From an uncultured Lachnospiraceae bacterium (lineage in GTDB: Bacteria > Bacillota > Clostridia > Lachnospirales > Lachnospiraceae), in assembly GCA_948794795.1 (NCBI GenBank), contig CAQGLR010000005.1, positions 92,362 to 156,361 of the forward strand: 64,000 nt of DNA, in the 5' to 3' direction. Made by a program: the position numbers and the translations under genes. This document shows positions 18,297 through 28,086 of the stretch, in pieces; position 1 is the first letter of the stretch; the number at the start of each line of letters is the position of its first letter. Below the pieces are notes generated by a model. It searched no databases and was not told the DNA's origin. It saw only the letters and a program-made list of their open reading frames with translations.

Positions 18297-18631
18297 CTAA
18301 AAAGGGTCAAACATTGAATATATATCATTTATTAATTTTACAAGCTCTTTTTTATACTCATCTGCCTTATTTAAAATATCCCTTGCAATATTTCTTTGTT
18401 CAAAAACACTGAGATAAACATTAAGGTGAATAAGCTGCAAAATATTTACTATACTATTTATTCTTTCTTGTAAAATCTGTTCCTGGATTTTATAAAAGCT
18501 ATTAAAAACTGAGAACAAAGCTTTTCCAACTGTACTTTTTCCTGTATTGTTTTCACTAGCTATAACAGAAATCCCTTTTATTTCTACAGTAGTTTCTGCA
18601 ATTTTCCAATATTTTTTAAAGATAATTTCAT
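18297..18631 (-). pseudogene. AAA-ATPase fragment with N-terminal frameshift and missing C-terminus
   Basis: An ATG at 18631, 6 nt after GGAGG, begins MKLSLKNIGK, then shifts out of frame at a TTTT run (18602-18605). One added base restores IAETTVEIKGISVIASENNTGKSTVG, with Walker A NTGKST. The open part then runs to MFDPF and stops at 18297 after only ~110 residues, lacking the ABC signature, Walker B and everything beyond. Full-length relatives are several hundred residues long. It has two defects and is almost surely non-functional. Confidence 0.7.
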
Positions 18632-18669
18632 AACACACCTCCTTTTTATTTATTTTATTATTTATTTAA

Positions 18670-19620
18670 TTATGCATTTCCTTCTTTTTCAGATGGCTGT
18701 ACTGAAAATAGTGCATCCACAAATGAATCTGCATTAAATTTCTGCAAATCATCAATTTTCTCGCCAATACCTATATATTTTACAGGTATATTCATTTCTG
18801 ACTGGATAGCAATAGCAATTCCGCCCTTAGCTGTACCATCGAGTTTTGTAAGGATTATGCCTGTAATATCTGCAACTTCATTAAACTGCTTCGCCTGTGC
18901 AAGTGCGTTCTGGCCTGTTGTCCCGTCAAGTACAACAAGTGTTTCCCTGCACGCATTTGGAAATTCCCTGTCAATTATACGGTTTATCTTTTTAAGTTCT
19001 TCCATTAAATTCTTTTTATTATGAAGCCTTCCTGCTGTGTCACATATAAGTACATCTGCATTTCTTGCTTTGGCAGCATTTACTGCATCAAATACTACTG
19101 CGGCAGGGTCTCCGCCTTCCTGCCCTGCAATTATCTCAACTCCAGCACGTCCTGCCCATTCTGTAAGCTGTTCAATGGCAGCTGCCCTGAATGTATCAGC
19201 AGCAGCAAGCACTACCTTCTTCCCACTGCTTTTAAGCTGTCCAGCAAGCTTTCCTACAGAAGTAGTCTTGCCAACTCCGTTTACTCCTATAAGCATAACT
19301 ACAGAAACTTCTTTTTCAAAGTCATATGCATGTTCATCAACACGCATCTGCTCTTTTATGGAATCTGCAAGAAGCTGCCTGCATACTTCTATCTCTTTAA
19401 TTTTCTGCTCTTTAACTTTCTGCCTGAGGTTTTCAATAATCTTTTCTGTTGTGGCAACACCTATATCTGCCATAATAAGGACTTCTTCAAGTTCTTCATA
19501 AAAATCCTCATCAATCTCTGAAAACCCTTTAAAAATTGAGTCAATTCCTGCTACTAAGTTGTCACGTGTTTTTGTAAGGCCTTCTTTAAGCCTGCTAAAA
19601 AAACCTTTTTTTTCTTTCAT
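18670..19620 (-). CDS. ftsY: signal recognition particle receptor FtsY
   Basis: A 316-residue SRP GTPase. The N domain has the helical bundle DSIFKGFSEIDEDFYEELEE. The G domain has GVNGVGKTTSVGKLA (G1), DTFRAAAIEQL, DTAGRLHNK (G3) and TKLDGTAKGG (G4). It docks ribosome-SRP complexes at the membrane. The acidic A domain of E. coli FtsY is absent, as is usual in Firmicutes. It is the last gene of the plsX-acpP-rnc-smc-ftsY run. Confidence 0.97.
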   Translation of the reverse strand: MKEKKGFFSRLKEGLTKTRDNLVAGIDSIFKGFSEIDEDFYEELEEVLIMADIGVATTEKIIENLRQKVKEQKIKEIEVCRQLLADSIKEQMRVDEHAYDFEKEVSVVMLIGVNGVGKTTSVGKLAGQLKSSGKKVVLAAADTFRAAAIEQLTEWAGRAGVEIIAGQEGGDPAAVVFDAVNAAKARNADVLICDTAGRLHNKKNLMEELKKINRIIDREFPNACRETLVVLDGTTGQNALAQAKQFNEVADITGIILTKLDGTAKGGIAIAIQSEMNIPVKYIGIGEKIDDLQKFNADSFVDALFSVQPSEKEGNA

Positions 19621-19703
19621 ATCTAATAACCAAACCTTTCTATATATTACTATATCCAGTGTTTATTTGTTACTATAAATGGAATAGCCATAAATAGCAA
19701 TAT

Positions 19704-22700
19704 TTACTTACCAACATCAAGCAGGTTTACTGATACAAGTGTTGATACACCTTTTTCCTGCATTGTTATTCCATATAATATATCAGCAGTATTCATAGTT
19801 CCCCTGCGGTGGGTAATAACAATAAACTGTGTATCCTTTGTAAGTTTATGGAGATAATCCGCATACCGTCCTACATTTGAGTCATCAAGTGCCGCTTCAA
19901 TCTCATCAAGCAGGCAGAATGGTGAAGGCTTAAGGCTCTGTATTGCAAATAAAAGTGCGATTGCCGCAAGTGCTTTTTCACCACCTGAAAGCTGCATCAT
20001 ATTCTGTAATTTCTTGCCTGGAGGCTGGGCAATTATATTTATCCCTGCAAGAAGTATGTCTTCACCTTCCACAAGTTCAATAGTTCCCCGCCCACCGCCA
20101 AAAAGTTCTTTAAATACCTTGTTAAACCGGCTGCTTATCTCCTGGAACTGGATTTCAAACTGTTTGCGCATCTCAGTATCAAGTTCTTCTATTATACCAA
20201 CAAGGACTTCTGCTGCTTCTGTAAGGTCAGCATGCTGTCCTGTAAGCAGCTCATAGCGTTCCATAAGTTCATTATACTGTTCTACTGCATTAATATTTAC
20301 ATCCCCAAGTGACTTAATAGTACCCTTAAGTTCCTCAATGCGCTTCTTCATATCATTAAAACTTAAACTGCTGTTAGTTTTTAAAGCCTCCGCACTGTGG
20401 TATGTAAGCTCATACTGCTCCCACATATAGTTTGTATAAGAATTAATCTTCTCATCAAGCTGCTCTTTCTGGTTATTAAGACGGAAACACTCTTTATCAA
20501 GCTCGTTTACAAGGCTTGCAAGTTCCTCCCTCTTTGCCAGGCAGTTTTTATGTTTCTGTGACAGTTCCCCACGTTCTTCTTTTCTTTTTACAAGACCATC
20601 TGACAGTTGGTTTATACTGCTTTTTATGTTTTCTATCTCTGCCTGTACATCTGCTATCTCCCGCTGCTTTCCAAGTACACGCTGGCTGGTACTGCTGCTG
20701 TTTAAAACAGCTTCTTCAATACCCTTTTCAATATCTGCTATTTCCTGCTTTGCACGTCCTGTATTTTCAGAAATAAAACTGCGTCTGCTTTCAAGGGATG
20801 TTATCTCCAGCATAAATGCTGAATTTTCCTGGGAAATACTTTCTTCAAGCTTATGCCATCCGTCAAGCTGCCCATTTAATAAAGTAATTGTATCCTCATA
20901 TGATTTATTCTTACCATCATTGTCTGAAAGCTTAAGGCCCACCTGTTCCAGTGCCTGCTTAAGTTCATCATTCCTTTTCTCTGTTTCCCTTGCTTCAAGA
21001 TGTATAAATGACAGCTTGTCTTCATTTTCCTTATAATCACTCAAAGCCCTGTCATAATTTATCCTGGCAGTATTCTGTTTTAAAATAAGTTCTTGTATTA
21101 TTTTTTCATTTGCAGCAGACTTTTCTGCAATGCTTTGCCTTTCACTGGCTATATTTCCAAGTGCTTCTTCTATGCCAGAAAGCCTTGTCTTAAGCTTCCC
21201 TGTTTCTGCTTCCAGGTCTTCCATTTCACGGCGCCGCCCAAGAAGGTTATTGCTGTTTTTAAATGCACCTCCAGACATTGAGCCTCCAGGATTTAATAAG
21301 TCACCTTCTTTAGTAACTATTCTTATAGTATGATGGTACTTTTCAGCAATCACTACAGCATTGTCAATATTGTCAACTACTATAAACCTTCCAAGCAGAT
21401 ATTTTACAAGACCCTCAAATCTGTTGTCTGTACTAACAAGTGAAGATGCAATCCCTATAACACCTTTCTGCCCCATTATTCCTTCTGCCTGTATCTCCTG
21501 TTTTGCCTTTACATTGGTTAATGGAAGGAATGTAGCACGCCCATACTTATTTTTCTTAAGGTACTGTATCATATCTTTGGCAGTCTGTACATCCTCTGTA
21601 ACTATATTCTGTATGCTGCCACCAAGTGCTGTTTCCACTGCAGTTTCATACTCTTTCTGCACTTTTATAATATCAGCCACTACTCCTATTATGCCACTAT
21701 TATTTTCCTTCTGTTCCATTACACGCCTTATGCTCTGCCCAAAGCCGTCATATCTTTCTGCCATATTTTTAAGGGAACTTAAACGGGAATTCTCTATATG
21801 GAACTGCTGCTGTACATCCCTGTGCTCTTTGTCCAGGTTTTCCTTTTTGATGTCCAGTTCTGCAATGGCCTGCTTAATCTCCTGGTTTGTTGTACTTAAT
21901 CCAGCAATTTTTTCTGAAACATCATCAAGGACAGCCTTCTCCCTTTCTATAGTTTCATTAAATACTGCTGCATCTGACTTATTTTTAATAACCCTTTGTG
22001 TAAATTCTGCTTTCTTAATATTATTTTGTTCAAGAAGTGTTTTTAACCTGTTTTCTTCTGCTTTTATCCCAGAAGCTTCATTTAATGCTTCCATCATGCT
22101 GTTACGGCACTGGTCAATTTCTTTCTGGCCTGCAGCAATTTTTTCTGAAAGTTCTTTTAATTTTACTTCATTTTCTTCCTTTGCTTTTTCTGCTTTTAAA
22201 ATCTCTTCATTATTTTTCTTAAGCTGTGTATTATAATCTTCAAGCTCTTTTTCAAAAGCAGATTTACGCATATTAAAATTTTCTATTTGTTCTTTATAAT
22301 GTTTTTCATTCTGGTATATTGCATTTATCTGTTCATTTAATACTTTTATATTATTTTCATAATTATTGTATTGTACTTTCTTTTCAGAAAGCTCTGCAGT
22401 TTCTTCTTCTATAACTGTTTCTAAATTGTTTAACTGCTTTTCAAAACTTTCATACTGGTTCCTGCTTTCTTCAAGGCTTGCTTTGGCAGTATCCAGGTCA
22501 TTATCTGCTATTTCTTTCTTCCTGCCAGTTTCTAGAAGTTCACTTCCAGTCCTTTCATATTCCATAAGGAACATATTTATATCAAGGTTTTTCAGCTCAT
22601 CCCTGTATTTTAAATATTCTTTTGCCTTCGCTGCCTGCCTTTCAAGAGGTGTAACCTGTTTGCTTAATTCTGAAAGTATATCTTCAATACGTACAAGGTT

Positions 22701-23258
22701 CTGTTTCTCCTCTTCTAAGTTCTTCTCTGCTGCTGCCTTACGCTTCTTGTATTTTACAATACCTGCAGCTTCGTCAAAAAGCTCCCTGCGCTCATCAGGC
22801 TTACCACTTAATATTTTATCAATCTGCCCTTGTCCTATAATAGAATAGCCTTCTTTACCTATACCTGTGTCAAATAATATCTCCTGTACATCTTTAAGCC
22901 TGCATGATGTCCCGTTCAGCAGATATTCACTTTCACCAGAACGGTATACACGCCTTGCAATCTTCACCTCATTATATGGCACAGGCAGTTTATGGTCTTC
23001 ATTATTAATGGTAATTGCTACATAAGCAAACCCTAAAGGCTTGCGCATCTCCGTCCCTGCAAATATAACATCTTCCATTTTTGCACCACGCAGCTGCTTT
23101 GCACTCTGCTCGCCTAAAACCCAGCGTACAGCATCAGCAACATTGCTTTTGCCGCTGCCATTAGGCCCTACAATAGCTGTGATACCATTATGGAATTCAA
23201 AAACCATCTTATTGGCAAATGACTTAAAGCCATGTACTTCAAGACTTTTTAAATACAT
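19704..23258 (-). CDS. smc: chromosome segregation ATPase SMC
   Basis: A 1184-residue SMC protein. Walker A GPNGSGKSN is near residue 32-40. Two long coiled coils flank a hinge (~510-680) rich in Gly: GIIGVVADIIKV...LNPGGSMSGGAF. The C-terminal head has the signature LSGGEKALAAIALLF and Walker B CLLDEIEAALDD. It forms the condensin-like complex with ScpA and ScpB, which are not in this window. It starts 3 bp after the rnc stop. Confidence 0.98.
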   Translation of the reverse strand: MYLKSLEVHGFKSFANKMVFEFHNGITAIVGPNGSGKSNVADAVRWVLGEQSAKQLRGAKMEDVIFAGTEMRKPLGFAYVAITINNEDHKLPVPYNEVKIARRVYRSGESEYLLNGTSCRLKDVQEILFDTGIGKEGYSIIGQGQIDKILSGKPDERRELFDEAAGIVKYKKRKAAAEKNLEEEKQNLVRIEDILSELSKQVTPLERQAAKAKEYLKYRDELKNLDINMFLMEYERTGSELLETGRKKEIADNDLDTAKASLEESRNQYESFEKQLNNLETVIEEETAELSEKKVQYNNYENNIKVLNEQINAIYQNEKHYKEQIENFNMRKSAFEKELEDYNTQLKKNNEEILKAEKAKEENEVKLKELSEKIAAGQKEIDQCRNSMMEALNEASGIKAEENRLKTLLEQNNIKKAEFTQRVIKNKSDAAVFNETIEREKAVLDDVSEKIAGLSTTNQEIKQAIAELDIKKENLDKEHRDVQQQFHIENSRLSSLKNMAERYDGFGQSIRRVMEQKENNSGIIGVVADIIKVQKEYETAVETALGGSIQNIVTEDVQTAKDMIQYLKKNKYGRATFLPLTNVKAKQEIQAEGIMGQKGVIGIASSLVSTDNRFEGLVKYLLGRFIVVDNIDNAVVIAEKYHHTIRIVTKEGDLLNPGGSMSGGAFKNSNNLLGRRREMEDLEAETGKLKTRLSGIEEALGNIASERQSIAEKSAANEKIIQELILKQNTARINYDRALSDYKENEDKLSFIHLEARETEKRNDELKQALEQVGLKLSDNDGKNKSYEDTITLLNGQLDGWHKLEESISQENSAFMLEITSLESRRSFISENTGRAKQEIADIEKGIEEAVLNSSSTSQRVLGKQREIADVQAEIENIKSSINQLSDGLVKRKEERGELSQKHKNCLAKREELASLVNELDKECFRLNNQKEQLDEKINSYTNYMWEQYELTYHSAEALKTNSSLSFNDMKKRIEELKGTIKSLGDVNINAVEQYNELMERYELLTGQHADLTEAAEVLVGIIEELDTEMRKQFEIQFQEISSRFNKVFKELFGGGRGTIELVEGEDILLAGINIIAQPPGKKLQNMMQLSGGEKALAAIALLFAIQSLKPSPFCLLDEIEAALDDSNVGRYADYLHKLTKDTQFIVITHRRGTMNTADILYGITMQEKGVSTLVSVNLLDVGK

Positions 23259-23261
23259 TGG

Positions 23262-23960
23262 TTATCTCCTGTCTCTATTTTCCCTAAGCTTAAGAATAGC
23301 CTGGTATGCAGCTGACTGCTCCGCCTTTTTCTTAGTCCTGTCTGTAGCCTTTGCGGCTATCTCACCCCCTATTTTTACAGCGACTGTAAATGACTTATTA
23401 TGGTCCGGGCCTTCTTCGCTAAGAAGCTCATATCCAAGTTCCTGGTGTTCCCCCTGGATTATTTCCTGTAAAATAGTTTTACTGTCATAAAACAGCTTTT
23501 TCTTCTCTATATCTTTTAAAATATGTTTATATATATACTCTCTGGCGCGCTCAAACCCTCCATCAAGATAAACTGCACCTATCGTAGCTTCAAGCGTATC
23601 AGACAATATAGAATCCCTTTCACGTCCACCTGTCAAGTCTTCCCCTTTGCCAAGCTGGATATAGTTACCAAGGCCTAATTCCCTTGCACATAGTGCAAGG
23701 GTGGGTTCACAGACATAGCTTGCCCTTATCCTTGTAAGGTCACCTTCAGGTTTTTCAGGATTTTCACCATATATATATTCACTTGAAACCAGCTCAAGTA
23801 CAGCATCCCCAAGAAATTCAAGCCTTTCATTACATTCAAACTTCTTAAGCCTGTTCTCATTTGAATAAGAGCTGTGTGTAAAGGCAGTAATTAACAGGTC
23901 TGGATGTTCAAACCTGTATCCTGCCTTTTCCTCAAATTCCAATATTTTATCCCGTTTCAT
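23262..23960 (-). CDS. rnc: ribonuclease III
   Basis: A 232-residue double-strand RNA endonuclease. It has the RNase III signature ERLEFLGDAVLELV, the second acidic cluster DTLEATIGAVYLDGG and a C-terminal double-stranded RNA-binding domain (LQEIIQGEHQELGYEL...AEQSAAYQAILKL). It processes rRNA precursors and structured RNAs. It lies between acpP and smc, as in many Firmicutes. Confidence 0.97.
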   Translation of the reverse strand: MKRDKILEFEEKAGYRFEHPDLLITAFTHSSYSNENRLKKFECNERLEFLGDAVLELVSSEYIYGENPEKPEGDLTRIRASYVCEPTLALCARELGLGNYIQLGKGEDLTGGRERDSILSDTLEATIGAVYLDGGFERAREYIYKHILKDIEKKKLFYDSKTILQEIIQGEHQELGYELLSEEGPDHNKSFTVAVKIGGEIAAKATDRTKKKAEQSAAYQAILKLRENRDRR

Positions 23961-23972
23961 CTGGCAAGTCTC

Positions 23973-24197
23973 CTATCCTGCAACAATAAGCTTATACAAA
24001 TCTTCAACTGTATTTATTTCACTGGCAATATTTTCATCAAGCACTATATCAAATTCCCCTTCTACACCCATAACTATCTGGAACAGTTCAAGTGAATCTG
24101 CCCCAAGGTCATCATAAAAAGACATATCTTTGCTAATGCTTTCATCATCTATAGATAATACCTCTGATATAATTGTTTTAAGCTTTTCAAACTCCAT
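23973..24197 (-). CDS. acpP: acyl carrier protein
   Basis: A 74-residue acidic four-helix protein with the phosphopantetheine attachment motif GADSLEL (Ser35). It carries acyl chains in fatty-acid synthesis. It lies between plsX and rnc with short gaps (12 bp each), consistent with one transcript. Confidence 0.96.
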   Translation of the reverse strand: MEFEKLKTIISEVLSIDDESISKDMSFYDDLGADSLELFQIVMGVEGEFDIVLDENIASEINTVEDLYKLIVAG

Positions 24198-24209
24198 TAT
24201 TACACCACC

Positions 24210-25217
24210 TTACACAATAGTTAAATTCTCTTTGATTTTCTCATTAATCTTTTCTTCCCCAAACTGGATACACTGTTTTATTGCCTGCTTTATTTCCAAA
24301 GAACCTGAGCTTCCATGTGCTTTTACAACAAGACCGTTAAGTCCAAGAAGCGGTGCACCTCCTTGTTCTGACACATCAAACTGTTTTAATGTCTTTTTAA
24401 GTGCTGGCTTTATAAGAAGTGCCCCCATCTTGCTTTGGAATGAAGACATAAGCCCCTCTTTTATTTTACCTATAAGGGTTGACGCAAGCCCTTCATAAAG
24501 TTTAAGTATGACATTGCCTACAAATGCCTCACATACTATTACGTCAGCATCACCTTTCGGAATATCCCTTGCTTCTATGCTTCCTGTAAAGTTAATATCT
24601 GTACATTCTTTTAATAAAGGATATGTTTCCTTAACCAGCATATTACCTTTTTCTTCTTCTGCACCAATATTAACTATTGCCACCTTTGGATTTTTAATTC
24701 CAACTACATGCTGCATGTATATTGAACCCATTTTTGCAAACTGTACAAGGTGTGAAGCCCTTGCATCAACATTGGCACCACAGTCAATAAGAAGTGCTGG
24801 CCCTTTGGCAGTAGGTATAAGCGGGGCAAGCGGTGAACGTTCAACGCCCTTTATCCTTCCTACAACAAACTGGCCTCCTACAAGTATTGCACCTGTGCTT
24901 CCTGCTGAAACAAATGCATCTGCATCACCATGTTTTACAAGATTCATCCCTACAACGATTGAGGAATTTTTCTTTTTCCTTATAGCCATAACTGGCGGCT
25001 CATCAAAACCAATAATATCATCAGCGTGTACAATGCTTATACGCCCATTATCATATGTATACTTATCAAGTTCCTTCTTTATTTCTTCTGTCCTTCCTGC
25101 AAGAATAATGTTTATGCCAGGAACTTCATTTAACGCCTCTACAGCCCCTTTTACGGGTGCTTCTGGTGCATTGTCACCTCCCATTGCATCAACTACTACT
25201 TTTATTGTTTTACTCAT
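24210..25217 (-). CDS. plsX: phosphate acyltransferase PlsX
   Basis: A 335-residue enzyme making acyl-phosphate from acyl-ACP for phospholipid synthesis. Recognised by VVDAMGGDNAP at the N-terminus, SAGSTGAILVGGQFVVGRIKG in the middle and ALLGLNGLVVKAHGSS-like sequence near the C-terminus. It is the first gene of the operon. The usual upstream partner rpmF is not adjacent. Confidence 0.97.
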   Translation of the reverse strand: MSKTIKVVVDAMGGDNAPEAPVKGAVEALNEVPGINIILAGRTEEIKKELDKYTYDNGRISIVHADDIIGFDEPPVMAIRKKKNSSIVVGMNLVKHGDADAFVSAGSTGAILVGGQFVVGRIKGVERSPLAPLIPTAKGPALLIDCGANVDARASHLVQFAKMGSIYMQHVVGIKNPKVAIVNIGAEEEKGNMLVKETYPLLKECTDINFTGSIEARDIPKGDADVIVCEAFVGNVILKLYEGLASTLIGKIKEGLMSSFQSKMGALLIKPALKKTLKQFDVSEQGGAPLLGLNGLVVKAHGSSGSLEIKQAIKQCIQFGEEKINEKIKENLTIV

Positions 25218-25275
25218 TGCCTACCTCCGTTACCAGCGTTTTGCCTAATCCAGAACTATTTAACATATAGCATTT

Positions 25276-25304
25276 ATTGTAACCGGAAATATCGTATAGT
25301 GCAA
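25276..25304 (-). promoter_or_regulatory. sigma-70-type promoter of the plsX operon
   Basis: On the minus strand TTGCAC (25299-25304) and TACAAT (25276-25281) are separated by exactly 17 bp, 59 bp upstream of the plsX ATG. Confidence 0.7.
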
Positions 25305-25339
25305 GTCCCTGCTTTAAGGAACTAATATAATCTAAAACA

Positions 25340-25376
25340 AAACGCCAGCTATACAAAAACTGTACAGCTGGCGTTT
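25340..25376 (-). terminator. intrinsic terminator after the hybrid histidine kinase gene
   Basis: A 15-bp stem with one mismatch (AAACGCCAGCT... / ...AGCTGGCGTTT), a 7-nt loop, and T-rich TTTTGTTTTAGATT following on the minus strand. It lies just past the stop at 25382. Confidence 0.85.
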
Positions 25377-25381
25377 ACTTT

Positions 25382-28069
25382 TTATTGCAGGGTCTCTTCC
25401 CATTTTCCAATAATTTCTTCACATTGTTCTATATCAATATCTTCTACTGCATTCTTTATATTTTCATAAAATTCCTTATGTTCACCGCTGTATGAATATA
25501 TATCCATATCTTTTACAGCGTCTTCCATAGCATCCATATCCAGGTTATCCATAGCTTCCCTAAGTCTTACAAAAAATTCTTTTAATTCTTTTGCATTTAT
25601 CTGTCCGCCAGTCTTTTCTACTTCTTCTTCCGTAAAATAAGGCTTAAGTATATTTTTATATTCCATATACTTCTTTAACATCTCTGGTGTAGTTTTATGG
25701 ATTAAATTTGCATCCTGTGCATTTCCTGCTGCCTCCATATGTTCTGCTATTGAAGCAAGTTCATGTGCACCAATCTGCCTTGAAGAACTTTTTAAAGTAT
25801 GTACCTCTATTGTATACTCTTTCCACTTTTCTTCTTGTTCATATTTATGGATTAAAGCATGTTTTCTTTCAAGTACCCGGTAATATTCCTTTAATACAGA
25901 CCAGAACAGTTTCTCACCACCAAGCAGCCTCATTGCTGCTGGCACATCAAGCCCTGGAATTGAAATCTGTGGTTTTAATTCTACACTCTTATGCGTATTT
26001 TCATCACTTGTCTTTTTAATAAGTTTTTCTTTTGGAAGCCAGGTTTTTAATTTAGAAATAATTACTCTCAGCTCAATAGGTTTTGGGACAAAATCATCCA
26101 TTCCTTCACTAATAAATATATCTTTACTTCCATCAACTGCGTTAGCTGTAAGTGCTATAATAGGAACTTCACCGTTTTCACCAAGCATACGGCGTACAAC
26201 TCTTGTAGTTTCTATACCATCCATTTCTGGCATCATATGGTCCATAAAAATAATATCATAGCGCTTGCCCATAATTTTGGCAACAGCCTCTTTGCCGCTA
26301 AGAGCTGTTTCAATCTTCATATCAAGCGGAGCCAGCAGGCCCTCTACTACTGTAAGGTTGATTGCATTATCATCTACTACAAGGATTTCTGCATCTGGGG
26401 CAGTAAAATCAAAATCATCTGCTTCCATCTGTGAAAATTCTGTATAAATATCCTCACCATGAAATATGCTTGCAAGGCTTAAAGTATATAATGGTTTCTT
26501 TATCACCCGTATATTTGGAAGGTTATAGGTACGTGTTGCACGGAAGTTTACCAGCACAACACCAGTAATATCTGTGTGGTTTTCTATAAAGCTATATACT
26601 GTATCTGTAAATAATGGCTGTTCCACAAATAAATACCTGGCTCCTTTTTCTTCCAGTACAGAAAGCTCTTCTTCTGATTCTATCCTGAAATATTCAACAC
26701 CAAACCTTAATATATCTGTTTCCATTTCTTTTGCAATATACTTATTATCCACAAGCCCTGCTGCTGCCATTTTTTCTGTACGTTTCTCTATGGAAGGGGT
26801 CTTGTTGACTATTTTCTGTGGCAGTGAAAATGAAAATATACTTCCCTCGCCATAAACACTGTTTACCTGTATTTCCCCATTCATAAGTGAAAGCAGCTGT
26901 TTGCATATTGCAAGCCCAAGCCCTGTCCCTTCAATATTACGGTTACGCTTACTATCCACCTGCTGGAATGACTGGAACAATTTATCCATATCCTGCTTTT
27001 TAATGCCAGCACCTGTATCTGCAATCTCTGCCTTAAGAATAATCTTATCTTCTTCTATCTGTTCAAAATCTATCTTAAGATGGACATTGCCACTGTCTGT
27101 AAATTTTACAGCATTATTGGCAAGATTTACTATTATCTGTTTAACACGGATATTGTCACCATGCAGCTCATGTGGCAGATCAGGGTTTACATCCAGGGTA
27201 AGCTCAAGTTTCTTATTACCAATACGTGTCATTATAATATTGACGACATCATTAATAAGTGACATAGGCTCATAGTCAGTTTCATTTATATCCATCTTTC
27301 CAGATTCGATTTTCGAGAAATCCAGGATATCATTAATAATAGTAAGCAATGCCTGTCCGGAAGATTTAATCTGGCTTATGTAATTCTTTGCTGAAGGAGA
27401 AATATCTTCACGCAGTGCCATCTCTGCCATACCTATAACTGCATTCATAGGCGTACGGATTTCATGGCTCATATTAGCAAGGAAATCTGATTTCATATGT
27501 GAAGCCTTCTCAAGCTCCAGGTTTTTAAGATAAATCTCATGTTTAGTATAAGCAATTTCTGAAAGGACATTGGCAATATCATAAAGTGCAGCAGTCATCT
27601 TTTTTATTTCACTCTTATCAACTATTTTAATTCTATGTGCTGCTTCTATAAGTTTATCTTCATCAACCCCAATCCTTTTTGCAACGCCTGCCACTACTTC
27701 ATCTTCTATAGGTTCTGTAAGCACCTGGCCGCCAATAAAACAGCCTACCATATGGCCTCCTGTCATAATAGGTGCTGCAAAATCCATAAGCCCTGCATGA
27801 CAAAAATATGCACATGAATCTCCTGCCTTACGTGCCATCTCTGCACCCATCCTGTCACACTTCTCACAACATTCCATTCCTGTTTCTGTACTTCGTACAT
27901 AATTTATACAGAAATCCGAAAAATCAGATGGCTCTGTTACAGCAACTCCGTTTGAATCTGTAGTAATAACAGCAACTCCTGTCATTGCAGCAAAGGCATC
28001 CTGCATCTTCTGTAAAGTACTTACTTCTATTAAATCAGTTAATCTTAGTTCTTCCTTAATTATTGCCAT
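25382..28069 (-). CDS. hybrid sensor histidine kinase: PocR sensor, kinase, receiver, Hpt
   Basis: An 895-residue soluble kinase. Residues ~10-170 form a PocR-type ligand-binding domain (Cys-rich CCEKCDRMGAEMA, CHAGLMDFAAPI). A HisKA H-box SHEIRTPMNAVIG with His202 follows, then HATPase (N-box VNLANNAVKF, DTGAGI 351-356, GTGLGLAI 381-388). A degenerate receiver-like stretch lies at ~425-540, a full receiver at ~560-680 with Asp610, and an Hpt domain with HTLKSS, His757. No membrane segment is seen, so it senses a cytoplasmic signal. It is 17 bp downstream of a tandem-receiver gene and is closed by a strong terminator. Confidence 0.92.
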   Translation of the reverse strand: MAIIKEELRLTDLIEVSTLQKMQDAFAAMTGVAVITTDSNGVAVTEPSDFSDFCINYVRSTETGMECCEKCDRMGAEMARKAGDSCAYFCHAGLMDFAAPIMTGGHMVGCFIGGQVLTEPIEDEVVAGVAKRIGVDEDKLIEAAHRIKIVDKSEIKKMTAALYDIANVLSEIAYTKHEIYLKNLELEKASHMKSDFLANMSHEIRTPMNAVIGMAEMALREDISPSAKNYISQIKSSGQALLTIINDILDFSKIESGKMDINETDYEPMSLINDVVNIIMTRIGNKKLELTLDVNPDLPHELHGDNIRVKQIIVNLANNAVKFTDSGNVHLKIDFEQIEEDKIILKAEIADTGAGIKKQDMDKLFQSFQQVDSKRNRNIEGTGLGLAICKQLLSLMNGEIQVNSVYGEGSIFSFSLPQKIVNKTPSIEKRTEKMAAAGLVDNKYIAKEMETDILRFGVEYFRIESEEELSVLEEKGARYLFVEQPLFTDTVYSFIENHTDITGVVLVNFRATRTYNLPNIRVIKKPLYTLSLASIFHGEDIYTEFSQMEADDFDFTAPDAEILVVDDNAINLTVVEGLLAPLDMKIETALSGKEAVAKIMGKRYDIIFMDHMMPEMDGIETTRVVRRMLGENGEVPIIALTANAVDGSKDIFISEGMDDFVPKPIELRVIISKLKTWLPKEKLIKKTSDENTHKSVELKPQISIPGLDVPAAMRLLGGEKLFWSVLKEYYRVLERKHALIHKYEQEEKWKEYTIEVHTLKSSSRQIGAHELASIAEHMEAAGNAQDANLIHKTTPEMLKKYMEYKNILKPYFTEEEVEKTGGQINAKELKEFFVRLREAMDNLDMDAMEDAVKDMDIYSYSGEHKEFYENIKNAVEDIDIEQCEEIIGKWEETLQ

Positions 28070-28086
28070 ATAAAGACCGTCCCTTC

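Noticed and set aside
21361..22236. Long + strand frame opposite smc
   Set aside because: It is a Ser/Phe-rich shadow of the Lys/Glu-rich coiled coil of SMC on the other strand.
25217..25340. Possible FapR operator upstream of plsX (ATTAGTTCCTTAAAG on the minus strand)
   Set aside because: It matches only part of the FapR consensus and lies upstream of the -35 element; not enough support.
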